Shown in pieces: positions 63,831-64,000 of a stretch of DNA of 64,000 bases. The notes under the pieces were generated by a model. It did not search any database. It was not told the origin of the DNA and worked only from the letters and a program-made list of their open reading frames with translations. Each line of letters opens with the position of its first letter. The stretch's first letter is position 1. The translations under genes were made by a program, and so were the position numbers. This DNA is from Bacillota bacterium (GTDB lineage: Bacteria; Bacillota_I; Bacilli_A; RF39; UBA660), in assembly GCA_023430885.1 (NCBI GenBank), contig JAEYYH010000015.1, positions 54,215 to 118,214 on the forward strand, written 5' to 3'.

Positions 63831-63859
63831 ATTCTATCATATTATATGCATTATGTCAA
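63831..63859 (-). promoter_or_regulatory. Promoter of the large RNA
   Basis: On the minus strand TTGACA (63854-63859) and TAGAAT (63831-63836) are 17 bp apart. The start is near 63824. Confidence 0.8.
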
Positions 63860-63911
63860 ATTAATATTAGGGTAGATTGTGTATAATGGTTTGGGGAAAT
63901 GTATACAAAAA

Positions 63912-63964
63912 GGAAGACCTTTGTTAAAATGTAGTTGTTGAAACAAACACTTAGGAGGTCTTCC
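63912..63964 (+). promoter_or_regulatory. Hairpin over the ribosome site of the final ORF
   Basis: GGAAGACCT (63912-63920) pairs with AGGTCTTCC (63956-63964); AGGAGG (63953-63958) sits at the edge of the stem. Confidence 0.6.
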
Positions 63965-63966
63965 AT

Positions 63967-64000
63967 ATGAATATTATACTACAAAATTACAATGATTTAT
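63967..64000 (+). CDS. Partial ORF at window end, possible transposase
   Basis: The ATG at 63967 follows AGGAGG by 8 nt; only 11 codons (MNIILQNYNDL) are in the window. Identity cannot be set; the IS-like leader suggests a transposase. Confidence 0.35.
   Translation, partial: MNIILQNYNDL

Larger units (their letters stand above)
63868..64000 (+). mobile_element. Probable insertion-sequence left end (truncated by the window)
   Basis: Starting near 63868 the sequence reads GGTAGATTGTGTATAATGG and has the look of an IS256-type terminal repeat (inference). It is followed by a hairpin over the ribosome site and a start codon. The right end is outside the window, so this stays tentative. Confidence 0.4.

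Noticed and set aside
1..64000. CRISPR array or prophage
   Set aside because: No regularly spaced direct repeats, cas genes, terminase, portal or capsid genes were found.

Overview
The window is very AT-rich, has tightly packed genes with AGGAGG/GGTG-type ribosome sites, and encodes the mother-cell and forespore sporulation sigma factors SigE (with its protease SpoIIGA) and SigG plus YlmC/YmxH. This points to a spore-forming, low-GC Gram-positive bacterium. The PerR-rubrerythrin pair, formate-tetrahydrofolate ligase, radical SAM proteins and an ApbE/NusG-II/Gx flavin module suggest an anaerobe, probably an uncultivated gut lineage of Bacilli/Erysipelotrichia type (inference).

Layout. 0-1.5 kb: spoIIGA-sigE. 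1.5-21 kb (+ strand): a CDF metal transporter, a large orphan FtsX-type permease, a zinc-ribbon membrane protein, an HExxH protein with a WYL regulator, a SIS-like protein, a Ham1-like NTP pyrophosphatase, a CYTH/radical SAM/LysR cassette, cardiolipin synthase, DUF308, YaiI, Nudix, two tandem LPG-synthase-like flippases, an ADP-ribosylglycohydrolase and a YibE/F pair. 21-25 kb: sigG-ylmC, a second HExxH protein, then apbE-nusG_II-gx. 25.0-25.3 kb: a free-standing structured RNA with its own promoter and terminator. 25-28 kb: pyrH (-), an XRE-type regulator, and a gene-poor, extremely AT-rich stretch around one Asn-rich ORF.

28-48.6 kb (mostly - strand): carD with an alpha-CTD-like partner and an attenuator-like leader; xerD-kinase-like-deoB; a FAD oxidoreductase and rarA (+); holA; a GntR/ABC operon; a ZIP transporter with a hairpin over its ribosome site; GyrI-like and GNAT genes; a two-component system with a MacB-like ABC exporter; a one-piece QueH::amidase fusion; a diacylglycerol-kinase-family gene. 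49.9-53.1 kb: fhs and a large unknown gene (+). 53-63 kb (- strand): unknown proteins (one ending in a sliding-clamp-type peptide), tRNA-Glu(CUC), a membrane-embedded S26 signal-peptidase-like protein, surface-polymer genes (two acyltransferases, epimerase, TarI/IspD-like cytidylyltransferase, GT2), elongator tRNA-Met, and perR-rubrerythrin between two perfect 7-1-7 Fur-family boxes.

63.19-63.82 kb (- strand): a roughly 640-nt, highly structured, promoter-driven and terminator-ended noncoding RNA without ORFs, recalling the giant ornate bacterial RNAs (ROOL/OLE/GOLLD class). Just upstream, an apparent insertion-sequence end begins, with a partial ORF whose ribosome site lies in a hairpin. The strongest leads are this large RNA, the QueH::amidase fusion, the 25 kb RNA, and the carD leader with its alpha-CTD-like partner.
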